A DNA stretch of 64,000 nt from Ectobius pallidus (GCA_964059195.1 CAXKWD010000002.1:155792422-155856421); one strand, 5' to 3'. Positions 45,618 to 56,956 are shown, numbered from the stretch's first letter. Notes: generated by a model not told the origin, from the letters alone. Program-made: numbers and translations.

Positions 45618-46039
45618 GGCGATCTCCCGGTGTATGGTAATTGGCATAAGAATCCCATGTAGGTACCTGTGAGTTGCAACTCTAGCCAACCAAACCTAAA
45701 GTATCTTTCTATCACATTTCTTAATAATAATAGTAGTAATAATAATATTATTATTATTATTTAACAATAATTTAAGTATAATCATATTTAGTGTATGTCT
45801 AGTGTATAGTGTCTACGCAGCATTCACCCCGCTTCCCTCCAATGCTGCAGAAGAGTGACACTATTTCGCAGTAGTGGATGGAGGCTATCTGCTTCATAAA
45901 GTTGTTTGTTCTCCTTCGCCATTGCCAAGAGTTAATCCTCTTTTTAAAAAAAATACACTATTGTCCACGAAAGTTGCCGTTGTGTTCGACAGGTAGGCTA
46001 CCCTCCTCAGAGTGGCACCAAAAGATCTGAGTTATTGCG

Positions 46040-47000
46040 GCGGATGAAGATTCGCCATTTCCCCGAAGTAATCTTTGATGTAAATACAATTAACCAAGTC
46101 GCTCAGAAAAAGTTTTTGGTCATTGAGTTTAATAAAAGTCTTCTCATTGATGTCCTGTAAAGTCACTTCGAAGATTGTGACATTAAAGTCAATCAGGCTG
46201 ACTTGCTCATTTCCAAGGCTAAGGAGCATGAAAATGACCCAATAATTGGAGAGGACATAGACCTTCTTGTGCTTATGATAGGGCTTGGCCAGCCATGCAT
46301 CAACTTGGTCTTTCTGAAGCTGCTGATGTGCAATATTTGAGAACATCTTTCAATTTCGACCAATCCATATTCAGCCACATCCTTTTCATCCACGCGTTTA
46401 GTGGATGTGATAAGACATCTGCTATTTTTGGTCAAGGAAAGATCAAGCTGAGCAGCATGGTCACCTATTCGAAAGAACTTCAGGACATCTCCCAATGCTT
46501 CGTCGACCCATTCACCAGCCATGATTAGACTGATGAGGCTGGTGATCTCTTCTACACCGGAGATCCCACCGAAGTAGCTCTGGACGAATTGCGCCAATCC
46601 ACGTTCACACGAGCAGTGGCCAAGGGAAAAGTGGACCTCGCAAGACTACCACCTAATTATGATGCTACACGCCACCATTCATATCGGTGTTTCCCTTAAA
46701 TACAGACATGATTGGGTAAAACAAGAAGCCTTGAAGAAAGAGGATGGGTGCATAGTAATACGGGTCTAGTGCTACTAAAAACCACCAGATACGTGACTCC
46801 CTTGTCTGTACTCAAGACAGTGTCATGCCCTTGCAAGATAGCGTGTAGTAGAGCCTGCTCTTGCCGTAAGGCTGGTATGAAGTGCTCTTCCATATGCAAG
46901 CACTACTGTGGTCAACAATGTGACAACACTTTGTCCACCGGTAGTTGACGATGATGACGACAAAGATCACTTCAATCAGCTATTGGAGCCCGAGGAACAA
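46040..47000 (+). pseudogene. XPG/FEN-like nuclease with Cys-rich end (element 2)
   Basis: Decayed protein of transposon 2, same family as 39973-41300. Pieces: LLISKAKEHENDPIIGEDID (about 46200-46260), IHAFSGCDKTSAIFGQGKIK (46388-46447), GCVHSN-type stretch, and CPCKIACSRACSCRKAGMKC with CSSICKHYCGQQC (46826-46924), then an acidic tail (VDDDDDKDHF). At least three frame changes. The GEDxDL, HAFSGCDxTS and nine-Cys segments align one-to-one with element 1, which shows that they are the conserved parts. Function inferred as in element 1. Confidence 0.65.
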
Positions 47001-47965
47001 CCAGAGGAGGATGATGAGAGCTTCCTATCACATTCACAGATGCTAATAGAGGAACTGGGCTCCTTGGTTTATTTATATTATGCACATTTTTAAACATATA
47101 TTTATTGACTAATGGTTTTCCAGGTACTTAGAATGGCTTTATTTGGCGACAGGTTTCGAGCTTAGCCAGGCTACCCTTGATCAGGCTTATTACCACATCA
47201 TTTCTATTATTAACAGTTTTTTTTTATAGATTTACATAATGGTAAATTAATAAAATACCGGTATAGTGTGTAATTCTTATGTGTTTTTAAATTACATTCA
47301 TGTTTTCTTATTTACTCATGTGTTTTCATATTTGTTTTCTCTTTATTCACATTTTAAAATGATTATTTGATGATACTAAAGCAAGAATAACTCTGTAGGA
47401 TATACACCCGTACTGTTGAAGCGAGCTAACTCATAGTTACCTTCATATGCCAATTGCCGGACACCGGGAGATTTCCAATTTTGAGAGGTGTACTTGACCG
47501 AAACTAAAATTGTTGATACTCAGTAGACGCAGAATTTGATGCTCTACAGCTTTTATTTCATGAGTTTTTCTCTCAGAGTACTCATTTCCAAGCTGCAGAC
47601 TCATATACAGTACTACATCTCAGTTTTTGGCAAAGTTGGACAAAATCGTCGTTCTTTGACCGTGGTTATCGACCATACTACTTGACCGAATTATTACGTT
47701 GTGATCTCATTCGACGCAGAATTTAATGTTCTTTAATTAGTTACATCGTAACTTTTTCGCTAGGATGCACCGTTTAGGTGTTATAGGCGTATAACCAAAT
47801 AAAGTCCTAAAATTTCGAGGTTTTTTTGCCGCCAAAAGTTTTCCCGAGGTCGCCCGTGTTAGCATTTTTGTTTTTTTACATGCTTGTATCCATATATACA
47901 AGTTAAAAAAATATAAGCTTCTACCCCACCTTTTGCATCATACAATACCTCTACTGACTGGTCTA

Positions 47966-48038
47966 TGAGTACTTTTTCAACAAAAGTTTATTTGAAGGAG
48001 AGGAAGTGGTACAGGATGAAGAATCAGAGGCACAATGA
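47966..48038 (+). pseudogene. DUF7869-type gene, copy 2, C-terminal end
   Basis: After the nested transposon the frame continues as EYFFNKSLFEGEEVVQDEES and EAQ to a TGA at 48036-48038. This matches the acidic C-terminal end of copy 1 (TFYDTMTYGSDVEDDVV). Confidence 0.65.
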
Positions 48039-48779
48039 AGGAATACCAAAACTGCTTGTGTAGTAGCATATCTAGTATTAATTTTTTAATACATTGTCTA
48101 GTCGATAGGCATAATTTATTTTTCTCTAATAAAATTTAATAGCCACTACTATCAATATCGTACAAAATATTTTTTGCATATTGTATTGTTATAACATCTT
48201 AACTTACATGTATATTGTATAATTATACTGTTCAGTGTTGAATATTTTCTCCAATATATTGTCAATACACAATAATTTTGTTTTATGATAAAACTGTTTT
48301 CCAGTCAACAGTACATTATTAACTTTTGTAAAATTATTACTGGATACACATTGGTCATGTATTCAACATATTTTTCAATACTGTTCAATCATTAATAATT
48401 TTCTTATTAATAAAATTACATATATCAGTATGGTGTTACGTTCTTGTACAATGTTAACTCCTGTCGTCATATGTTACAGTTAGAGTCAGAAAACTTTATC
48501 TCTGAAAAATGCAAATTTTCATTACAGCAAACAGTGGAATTACAATAATTAATCATATGTCATTATCTTCCAGCAGAATTCATCTATGTGTGGTAAACTT
48601 TTAAAAATGTTATCTTCATAAATAAGTAAGTTGTCATTAATTAAACAATGATAACAACCTCCTTTTCTTCCTCCTGAAAAGTTGCATTTTTAGAGTTAAC
48701 ATTGTCTGACTCTTAGCCCTCGGTTTTTGGATAGTGCAAATTGTGGGAAAATTAAAAGCTCGCAAGAGTAAATAAACAT

Positions 48780-49114
48780 AACATTTCTTAGTGTAGTTAT
48801 CGATGAAAACCTCAACTGTAAAAATCATACCAAATATATATTAGGTAAACTGAGCTAAACTTGTTACATCCTCAGAATTTTATCAAATGTATGCAGCAAG
48901 AAGTGTGTTCATGCTGCTTAATTTGCATACCTCCATTCCATACAAAGGAATCATCTTTTGGGGCTGTAAAACCTCGAATGTAGTGTCTGTCTTCAAACTA
49001 CAGAAGGCAGCAGAAAGAATAATTTCCAAAAGTCTAAAATTTTCCCTCTGTAGACCCATATTCAAACAGCTCAAGATATTTATTACCAGTCCCATGACTA
49101 TTTATCTTCAATAG
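48780..49114 (+). pseudogene. LINE RT C-terminal fragment
   Basis: Pieces FLSVVIDENLNCKNHTKYIL, IPYKGIIFWGCKTSNVVSVF, KLQKAAERIISKS and CRPIFKQLKI, the region after the RT core seen complete in LINE-C. No RT core and several breaks. Confidence 0.7.
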
Positions 49115-49915
49115 TGTTATCCACATAAAAGTAGTAATTAATAGTATAATATAATATTATGATAAAGGGTAATTCCTTCATGCACAATCATAACAAATTC
49201 CCAGCACGAAAGCTTAATACCAACTGTGATTTGTGAAATATAACCACAGGAACAAGTAACTATGTGTAATTTTGTAAAATTTATATAAATAATCGTAAAA
49301 CACAAACCACAAACTAGAGACAAAGAAGATGTTATTCTGATACAAGGTTGAGTACCATTTTAGTATTCAACAAGGCTAGATGTTCAGAATTTCAAGGACT
49401 GAAAACGGCATAGCTTATGATTGCCGAAATGCACATATCCATATTGGCAGCATTCTCCAGATAGTTTAATGATAGGCCTACATGGGTGCTGCAAGTAAAC
49501 GACATCCACTACTGTCAGGAATGCCACAATTATAAGCTACATCCATTTCAATTGTAAATAGAATATACACTGTGTGTTTAATCACATTATAGTTGGAATT
49601 AACACATGGGATAATAAGACTGACATTTCTTCATTGTTAAGATTAAGGGGTTTTATCAATTTTGTTTGTAAACCAATCAAAACAAATCAATTGATTAATT
49701 AATGGCAAATGGACATATACCTATGTCTTACAGGTTATCAGTAGGGCCCTGAAGTTAGGCACTACTACTCTCATTTCTAAACATGATATAAGTGATGAAA
49801 AAATGTTAATTCGAGGAACACAGAAATAGAGTTCTTATTGTGTCAATATAGGTGCTATATGATACCATTATTAAACACACAAAAATGATTTATTTTATTT
49901 ATTTATTTATTACAG
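49115..49915. other. ck intron D-E, distal part
   Basis: No gene seen. An ATTT run and TTATTACAG lead into the exon at 49916. Confidence 0.5.
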
Positions 49916-50032
49916 GCTCGAGCACGAGGTTATCTTGTACGCAGGATGTATCGTCAGAAGATGTGGGCCATTGTTAAGATTCAGACCAATGTCCGTCGTA
50001 TGATAGCAATGAGGCAGTATAAGAAGCTGAAG
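49916..50032 (+). CDS. ck: Myosin VIIa exon (IQ motifs 4-5)
   Basis: 117 nt, 39 codons, phase 0; acceptor TTACAG, donor AAG|GTAAAG. Reads [39 protein letters not shown]: the last two IQ-type motifs of the lever arm ([11 protein letters not shown] across the splice, [15 protein letters not shown]). The preceding intron is the 15.8-kb TE nest; the following one is only 97 bp. Confidence 0.95.
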
Positions 50033-50129
50033 GTAAAGTTTAATAATTTTTGTGCATGATTTTTTGTTTGTTTTTGTTTTACTAAGTATTCATTACCAGT
50101 AATTGATAAATTAATAAAATTTCTTCCAG

Positions 50130-50240
50130 TACGAATACAGACACCACATAGAAGCATTGAGATTAAAGAAAAAAGAAGAAAGAGAACTAAAAGAAGCTGG
50201 AAACAAGAGAGCAAAGGAAATTGCTGAACAGAATTACAGG
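50130..50240 (+). CDS. ck: Myosin VIIa exon (charged single helix, part 1)
   Basis: 111 nt, 37 codons; acceptor TTCCAG, donor AGG|GTAAGA. Reads YEYRHHIEALRLKKKEEREL and KEAGNKRAKEIAEQNYR, strongly alternating E/K/R, the stable single alpha-helix that stiffens and lengthens the myosin VIIa lever. It is less conserved than its neighbours but has the same position and length as in fly ck. Short introns (97 and 115 bp) on both sides. Confidence 0.92.
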
Positions 50241-50355
50241 GTAAGATTGTGTTAATGTAAGAATAATAAATATGATTGCTATGAGATTTTATGAACACTT
50301 GTACATTTTACATATTAATAACTAATAAGAAAATACATATTGTATCTCTATGTAG

Positions 50356-50565
50356 GAGAGAATGATGGAATTGGAACGCAAAGAAATAGAACTAGAAATA
50401 GAAGAACGACGTCGCATGGAAATTAAGAAGAATCTGATTAATGATGCAGCAAAGAAGCAAGATGAACCAGTGGATGACAGTAAATTGGTGGAAGCTATGT
50501 TTGATTTCCTCCCTGATTCCAGTAGTGAAGCACCTGCACCAACAAGGGAAACTTCTGTCTTTATG
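50356..50565 (+). CDS. ck: Myosin VIIa exon (charged helix, linker)
   Basis: 210 nt, 70 codons; acceptor TATGTAG, donor ATG|GTAAGA. Reads [60 protein letters not shown]. The first half continues the E/R-rich helix; [19 protein letters not shown] is the conserved linker before the MyTH4 domain. In frame with both neighbours. A MITE sits 114 bp into the following intron. Confidence 0.93.
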
Positions 50566-50679
50566 GTAAGAATGACTGAATTTATCTTTAATATCTACAT
50601 TATATTTTTTCCATATAATTGCATTTGTTTTTCAAGAAAATTGTTTGATAATTACCATGGTCAAGTATTAATATATATA

Positions 50680-51222
50680 CAAGGTCTTAATAAATAACAC
50701 CGAAATATTTTACCTCTATATAGAGAATATTTAGACAAGCAACTTTTATTAGGAGATTTTTTGTCTATGACGTAAAATGTGTATGCTACAGGGCATTAAA
50801 GTCATTATAATTTGGTGCTCATAAATCAATACTTACGCAAAATAGGGTGAAAATGTTCATTAAATTGACTTCATGCCTTCCTAGTGATCAATAAATACCT
50901 GACTCTTAATCATTCGTCAACAGCTATATCATTATTTAGTGCTTCCATAATCTGCAAAATTTACAGACTAATCACATGACTGGTCGCCACTGCATTAGTC
51001 TTTTTTTATTCATAACTACTGTCTACAGTGTTAACAGCGAAGTTCCTTTGTTTTGCATTTTTTTTCTAATGTTAGAAGTCAGTGGCGGCCATACCCAGGG
51101 AGATTTTATGCTGTAATAGGAAAAATTGAATCCATAGAGCAAAAATCTAGTAATAAAAGTTGCTTGTCTATGTCTCCTCTATACACAGGTAAAATATTTT
51201 GGTGTTATTCATTAACACCCTG
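50680..51222. mobile_element. TA-flanked MITE, copy 2
   Basis: Sister of 9085-9702, with shared interior words GACGTAAAATGTGTATGCTA and AGTTGCTTGTCTATGTC, and a right end ATTAACACCCTG. The left end has diverged (CAAGGTCTTAATAAATAACA). TA on both sides (50678-50679 and 51223-51224). 543 bp, no protein. Confidence 0.75.
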
Positions 51223-51224
51223 TA

Positions 51225-51719
51225 TATATATATATTTTTATTTTATTTTATTTATTTTTTCTGGCACTGCATTGTAAAGATCTGTAATTAAGTTTCTTTC
51301 TGTCCTTAAAAAACATACATTATTAAGTTTGGTCTTGCATTTTTATGTTCTTTTCATATTGTTATGAATGTGTTTAGAGTATGGAAAATAGTTTGCAATA
51401 GTTCAAAAAAATAAATATATAGGTGCACTTGGCCATAATAAATCTATACAAATAGGCAATGTAATTATCTTTTATAGATAAATTGCTTGCTTTTGCACAA
51501 TAAAATGACAGTGAAAGGATCTCTTTCAATACTGAAAAACCCATAAGCAAGATTGAGTATGAAAATATGCACACCAATTTCACTATTACATATATTTACC
51601 CAGGATGATAGTATCCCCATCATCATCTTCTGGTCATCTGGTGGCAGGTGGATGTTCCCTGGATGCCCACTGAGGTGTCCTGACCCATTGAAATGATCGT
51701 TCTGAGTAAATATACCCAA
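51225..51719. other. ck intron G-H, no gene seen
   Basis: AT-rich DNA between the MITE and the LINE. Confidence 0.45.
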
Positions 51720-51739
51720 TTTTCTCAATAATATTAGAA

Positions 51740-52153
51740 ATATTAATAATATTCTACTGGAGATTGATTAAATATGTGGAAACAAATAAGATCTTAATAA
51801 ACTCCCAGCATGGTTTCAAAGAAAATCGGTTCACAGAGACAGTTATTTTTCCTTTATTACAGAAGTTCTCCAAGCCTTGGATGGAAAAAATCATACCTCA
51901 GCCATTTTCTTAGATCTCTCAAAAGCCTTTGACACCATCTCCCATGCTAAGCTCCTCTCAAAACTTGAAATACTAGGAATTAGAGGAAAAGCCAATGACT
52001 AGCTGGAGTCTTACCTGAGCGAGCAGATACAAATAGTAGAAATTAACCACACACAAAATCAGGTTTTAAAACATTATCAATCATCACCTGTGAAAATAAA
52101 ATATGGAGTGCCTCAGGGTTCAATCTTGGGTCCCATTCTGTTTCTATTATTTA
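51740..52153 (+). pseudogene. LINE-D RT, first part
   Basis: VLQALDGKNHTSAIFLDLSK, AFDTISHAKLLSKLEILGIR, a stop within W-like KAND*LESYLS, then YGVPQGSILGPILFLLF. RT motifs A and B are present. Truncated at its start and ended by the Helitron-like insertion. Confidence 0.8.
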
Positions 52154-53781
52154 CTAGGTTAAAAGGCCCGGCGTCACCCAGAGTTTTATTTTGTAATTTG
52201 AAATTAACTTACGAAGAAGGACTTTCGATTTTCAAACTCCAGGGCCTTGTATAATATGTATGTAGAATTCGAAATGAGGAAGAACAACATATGACACTCA
52301 GACTATTCCCTCAGAAAACGCTAGATATAGCTTTTTATGGCTCATAGAGGATGTCGAATGTTGCACTCCATTGCTTCTACACACCATGCCTGGGAGGAGT
52401 GCAAATAAGAAGAAAAAGAAATTCCTGTTACATAAGATTGTATTGTCTTGACAGAAAATTGTATTTCTCACTCTCATATTACCATACATATATATATATA
52501 TATATATAGCTTGGCCATCTGTTTCATGTTTCCAGAGCCCCCGACCATAGGCCACACTCTGTGTTGGTTCTGATTTTGCTTTTAATCTGTTTCTCTTATT
52601 CATTCTGAATTTCATAAGTTTATGGCAAATGTAATTGCATCTCGTTTAGTCTTTCTCGACAACTGATTTAGTCTTTCTCGACATTTATTCTCTATTTGTT
52701 CATCTGTCTCAGCTTTCTGTTCTCTCTAGCTGTTCTTCGTTCTGAGTTAACTTTCGATGTGTTTGCTCATTAATCTCAGTGTCTCTCTCTATTGGTTTCT
52801 CAACTTTCTCAGCTTTCTGATTTTAATAGCTTTTCGTTGAATTAAAATAAGAACTATGACTCTCAAGATGTCATATCATTCTTCCTTATATTCCCTCTAT
52901 TGCCGTTCCAGATGTTTCCTTCTTCCTATCTATCTCTCGGTATCTGCTGGGGAGAGACGAGCTAATCCAGCAGCACCCTGGCACCCTTAGCAGGGGCCCT
53001 CCCGGGGCATTTAGTTGCCTCCGAACCCCAAAGTGCCATGCACAATGCTCCGGTACATAATTCAGTGTAGGTAACAACCGTTTCGGGGCTGACGTAAAAA
53101 AGAAATTCAATATCACTTTCATACTTTCCTTCCCAAAAACCTGGGACATAATATACTGCGTGCGTAGAACTGAAAATGTTCCATCCCATTTTGTCTTCTT
53201 TTAGATGGTTAGGGCCTCTGATAAACATCCCTAGGTCTATTTCTCAACTAATACAATGCCTACAGCTATGAGTGACGTATCAGTGGATAGTATTTGTTAC
53301 TGACTTCCGATATAGCATACTCAATGGCACACACTTAAGTTGTCCCTGCAATACGACCGCTTATTCTACATCAAAATGTGAAGTGAGAAAATAATATTTT
53401 CCATGTCGAGGGTAGAGAAAGTTATGTGACTGCTTTACTTTCGTGGATTTTATTCTTCAAGAATTATTTTCACAAATGTATTAATTACATCGATAGTATC
53501 AGAATTTGTTAAAGCCCAGTATTATAATATAGTTTCCAAAGCCCTATGTGAACACTGTAAACAATACTTTCGTTATGTAAACAATTGACAGCAGAACTCT
53601 CTAACTGTTCCTCATTTCACATTTCCAACTTTTCCCGTGGATTTTCAAAAAAATTTTCTTTCATACAAACCTTGTTCTGACAATTACGAACACAACAAAA
53701 CAAAAATCAGCCATATCGGTCGAGCCGTTCTCAAGTGATGCTCTGTCATACATTTTGGAAATTCATTTTTATTAATATAGA
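52154..53781 (-). mobile_element. Helitron-like element, non-autonomous
   Basis: On the minus strand it begins TCTATATTAATAAAAATGAA and ends CCTTTTAACCTAG. It is inserted between A (52153) and T (53782) with no target duplication. A TC start, CTAG end and A|T target are the Helitron rule. GC-rich CGCCGGGCC just inside the 3' end may form the terminal hairpin, though imperfectly. No Rep/helicase is seen. Contains a (TA)n run (52490-52508) and a GC-richer block (52960-53060) that could be captured sequence. Confidence 0.7.
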
Positions 53782-54672
53782 TAAATGACTTACATATAAA
53801 TAGCCCACTCTACAACTCATTACTATTTGTAGACGACACTACTATACTGATTAAGGGAATTAAAAAGATAAATATGTAGATTCTATAAAAATTGTCACCA
53901 GCCATATCATGAACTATTTGAGCGATAATAACCTTATTGTGAATGTTAACAAAACCAAATCAATGGATTTCCATTCTGTCCAAAATAAAAACTCCTTGAA
54001 CTTAGACATACAACTGTTTAACCAAAACATCAGGAAGGTAAATGAAACAGATTTTTTGGGAATCTGGATCCAAAATAATTTCAAATGGGAGACTCACAGA
54101 ACAGCTAAATAAAAAACTAAATACAGCATGCTATTTCATAAGAGTTCTAGCTAATGTTACTAGAATTAACATGCTTAAAATGTTCTACTTCGCCTATGTT
54201 CAGTCCCTATTCAGATATGGCATAACCTTTTGGGACAACTCATTTTCCAGCATAAAGTGCTTCAGGACACAGAAAAAGATTATTCAAATAATAACAGGTG
54301 TCACTCAGGGAACGTCATATAGGCCCCTGTTCAAAAAACTGGGGATTCTTCCCTTACCATGTATCTATATTTTCGAAACCACAATGTTGCTATTGAATAC
54401 GCAAAACAAAAATAGCTCCATTGCTACTAGAAATAAACTTCTACACAATCATGATACCAGACAAAAATCAGATCTACATATCCCTCCCTCAAGCTAACAC
54501 TAGCCTACCAGTATATCAAAAGGGCACCTTAAATTCAGGAATTAAATTATTTAACAAGCTTCCCTTAACCACTACATCCATAGAAAATTCTATTAAATTT
54601 AAAGCATTTATCAAGGCATATCTAATCATCGATCACTGCTTTTACTCAGTAAATGAATTTACTTCCATGTAA
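53782..54672 (+). pseudogene. LINE-D RT, second part
   Basis: INDLHINSPLYNSLLFVDDT (catalytic FVDD), TILIKGIKKINM, then after frame changes VNETDFLGIWIQNNFKWETH, FYFAYVQSLFRYGITFWDNS, LPLPCIYIFETT, GIKLFNKLPLTTTSIENS and the C-terminal FYSVNEF. Frameshifts near 53875, 54100 and 54495. Not functional. Confidence 0.8.
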
Positions 54673-54851
54673 ACACTTAGCTAAGTTTCATATGGTATTA
54701 TGTTTTAAATGTACAATACTCTTAATGTAGTGCTTTTGTAGTTTTGTTGTTTGTAGTTTTAGTATATTTTTAGCATAAGTTATTTGAATTGTCCCATATC
54801 TTAAGTACTTTGTACTACATGATGCTTGTGGACCAATAAAGTGAATATTGA

Positions 54852-55884
54852 ATACTGATTATTGAATAATAGAGACGTTAGTGTGCATATTTCTGCACTT
54901 GTGGAAATAGTTCAGGTAAATTATCTTGCTTACAGATTTCAACACTTCACTGTGCTGTTCCCCAAGTAATATTAAAACTGAAAAACCATCTATATTTAAA
55001 TGCATCTAATTAGGTAGATTTCGAAGAAAAATCTACCTATTGCAATGGATACCATGTCATGATTTTCGAAAAATTCTTTCATATCTTTACGTTTCATGCT
55101 CCCCTAGGTACGAAACCACCGCCCGTTCAAAAAAAAAAAATTGTGATATTTATATATATCTTTACACGATAGCGGCCGTAATTTTGAAGATATTTGAACC
55201 AAATTTTAATATGTTATTTCTAGGCCCAATAGTTCGGACAAATTCGTTAATGAGCAAAATTGGCCCAAGGGGGTGGTCGGGGGAGGGGGTTGACATTTTT
55301 AAAAATGTATATCTCGGCCCCTATGAAGTATAGAGGGAAACTTTGTTTGAATAAATTAGAGTACTCCCTATGGAGTTCACAGTTACACCAACGATTCGGG
55401 GGTTCGAGTGAGGGTGGGGGTGGGATGGGGGGATGAAAATTCGAAACTTTAGAAACCACGTCTTGTGGGGTATCGTTGAAAAGCTCTTGATGAGTACTCT
55501 ACAAATCAATAACTAGTTTCTTAATAGCTCTCATATGACACGAGATTTTAATGTTTGAAAAGAATTATTATAATATCATAATTTTGTCTTGTTTAGCGGC
55601 TTTGCTAATTTTATTCATTGCTGATCTTGCGCACGGCCTCCCAGAATATTATATCCTATTCTTTTTGTCAAAACAAATGATTGTAGGCTCTTCCTCTTTA
55701 CCGAATTCAGTTCTTATTACTGCGGGTTTGCCATGCCAAGGCTAAAAAAGAAGAGTGCTGCGCAGCGATAATAAATTAAACCAAAAGCACTTTGAAATCT
55801 ACCTCAGCCTGTAGGCCTGCCTAAAGGGATTTCTTTTTATATTAAATTCAATTGGTAGTTATTGCAGTGATAACATAATAATTC
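54852..55884. other. Intronic repeats, including a possible 0.8-kb element
   Basis: About 54884-54972 repeats 1590-1672. From 55013 (GGTAGATTTCGAAG) to 55803 (CTTTGAAATCTACC) the ends are 14-bp inverted repeats with one mismatch, possibly a small DNA element; no target duplication could be seen. No gene. Confidence 0.4.
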
Positions 55885-56140
55885 TATAGGAAGTTGAAAT
55901 TAACTCAAAACTTCACTTTTGTTTCAGTGCATAGCTACCATTTTCAACCACTATAATTTAAAAGCCATGGCACCTCTTGTGGACATTGAAGAAATTCAGA
56001 GATGAGGTCATCATCAAAATTTGCCAGGAGGTGCCACAGCTGTTGAAGTATAGCTGTTGATAGTGGTAGCGAAGGTGCTGAAACTAGTTCAGGTAAACTA
56101 TACCAAAAGTGAAGTTTAGTGTTAATTTCAACTTCCTATA
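55885..56140. mobile_element. 256-bp MITE
   Basis: Ends TATAGGAAGTTGAAATTAAC and its inverse with about 38-bp arms, AACTTCACTTTTG inner part, TA at both outer edges. No protein. Confidence 0.65.
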
Positions 56141-56956
56141 ATTATATTTATTTGCCATCTAATTTTTTTTTAAAATATATATATTTTATGACATTGTTGG
56201 AATTCATTTTGTAGTTTTCTCTCTCAATTTTTGTAGTTTTATTGTGTAACTTTGCAGTATATTTTGCAGGGTAGTTAGGGGTTTAATAAATCTTTTTAGT
56301 AAAAAGTGATAATAGCAGGTTAAACATAGTTACTGTTAGGTTGAAAGTAGTAGTGAAGCTTCACATTGGAGCACATGTGATAGAAAAACAAATAGCCTGT
56401 TTAAGTTGAACTTAGACACTAATTACACTGAGAAATTGAAAACACTAAACCAATGCCATTCAAGTCGTGAGTCATCAACTACCTCTAACAACACTTGTTC
56501 CACACATGAGGCTTCATCACATTATTCTGCCTTTCTGACTTCAGACTTTCACTACTTATTTCCAGGGCATTTCCTCATTGGTAAGGCTGTAGTGTCATTA
56601 CCCACACCTGCTTTAACCTTACTTGCGTGACGGAACAATGATAAGTATATGTTGCAGTCTTTCAATGATTATATTCCTCAATGGGATATTAATTTTGAAA
56701 TTCTATTACTATTGATCTCGTTTTTCATATCCTAAAAAAAATTATGTATTTATTTATATTTACCTCATGAATATAATTTCAGATCAGTGCTTACATTGGG
56801 GCTGTACATAGTTTCCATATACTGTATCCACTTTCTAATGAATATCACAGTTTGTGTGTCATAGCCATTCTTATATTTATCTCTTCAATATACGGTACTT
56901 AGCTACATTTACATTTAAACATTACATACATGTACAATTGTGCTTATGTTCTTCAG
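56141..56956. other. ck intron G-H, distal part
   Basis: No gene seen. Ends in GTTCTTCAG. Confidence 0.5.

Larger units (their letters stand above)
44729..47965 (+). mobile_element. Academ-like transposon 2, long TIRs, 3-bp TSD
   Basis: Starts TAGGCCAGTCAATAGAG (44729) and ends with the inverse TGACTGGTCTA (47965). TGA is duplicated at 44726-44728 and 47966-47968. Terminal repeats are long (left about 44729-45685, right about 47415-47965). The left one is longer because a 379-bp block is duplicated. Removing the element and one TGA joins the host frame as NP-EYFFNKSLFEG. Confidence 0.85.
42905..48720 (+). mobile_element. Candidate DUF7869 transposon with inverted ends
   Basis: Near 42918-42956 and, inverted, near 48676-48721, both sides carry CGAGGGCT(T/A)AGAGTCAGAC followed by AATGTTAACTC and AAAAATG. 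Between them lie the broken DUF7869 gene and the nested Academ-like element. Exact termini and a target duplication could not be fixed, so the boundaries are approximate. Confidence 0.5.
51720..54850 (+). mobile_element. LINE-D, split by a Helitron-like insertion
   Basis: 5'-truncated CR1-like LINE with RT and C-terminal domain on the + strand, ending near CCAATAAAGTGAATATTGAA at about 54832-54851. The insertion at 52154-53781 splits the RT; deleting it joins LLF-INDLHINSP in frame. Confidence 0.75.

Noticed and set aside
55013..55803. 0.8-kb DNA transposon with GGTAGATTTC ends
   Set aside because: Only 14-bp inverted ends and no visible target duplication; kept as a remark, not as an element call.
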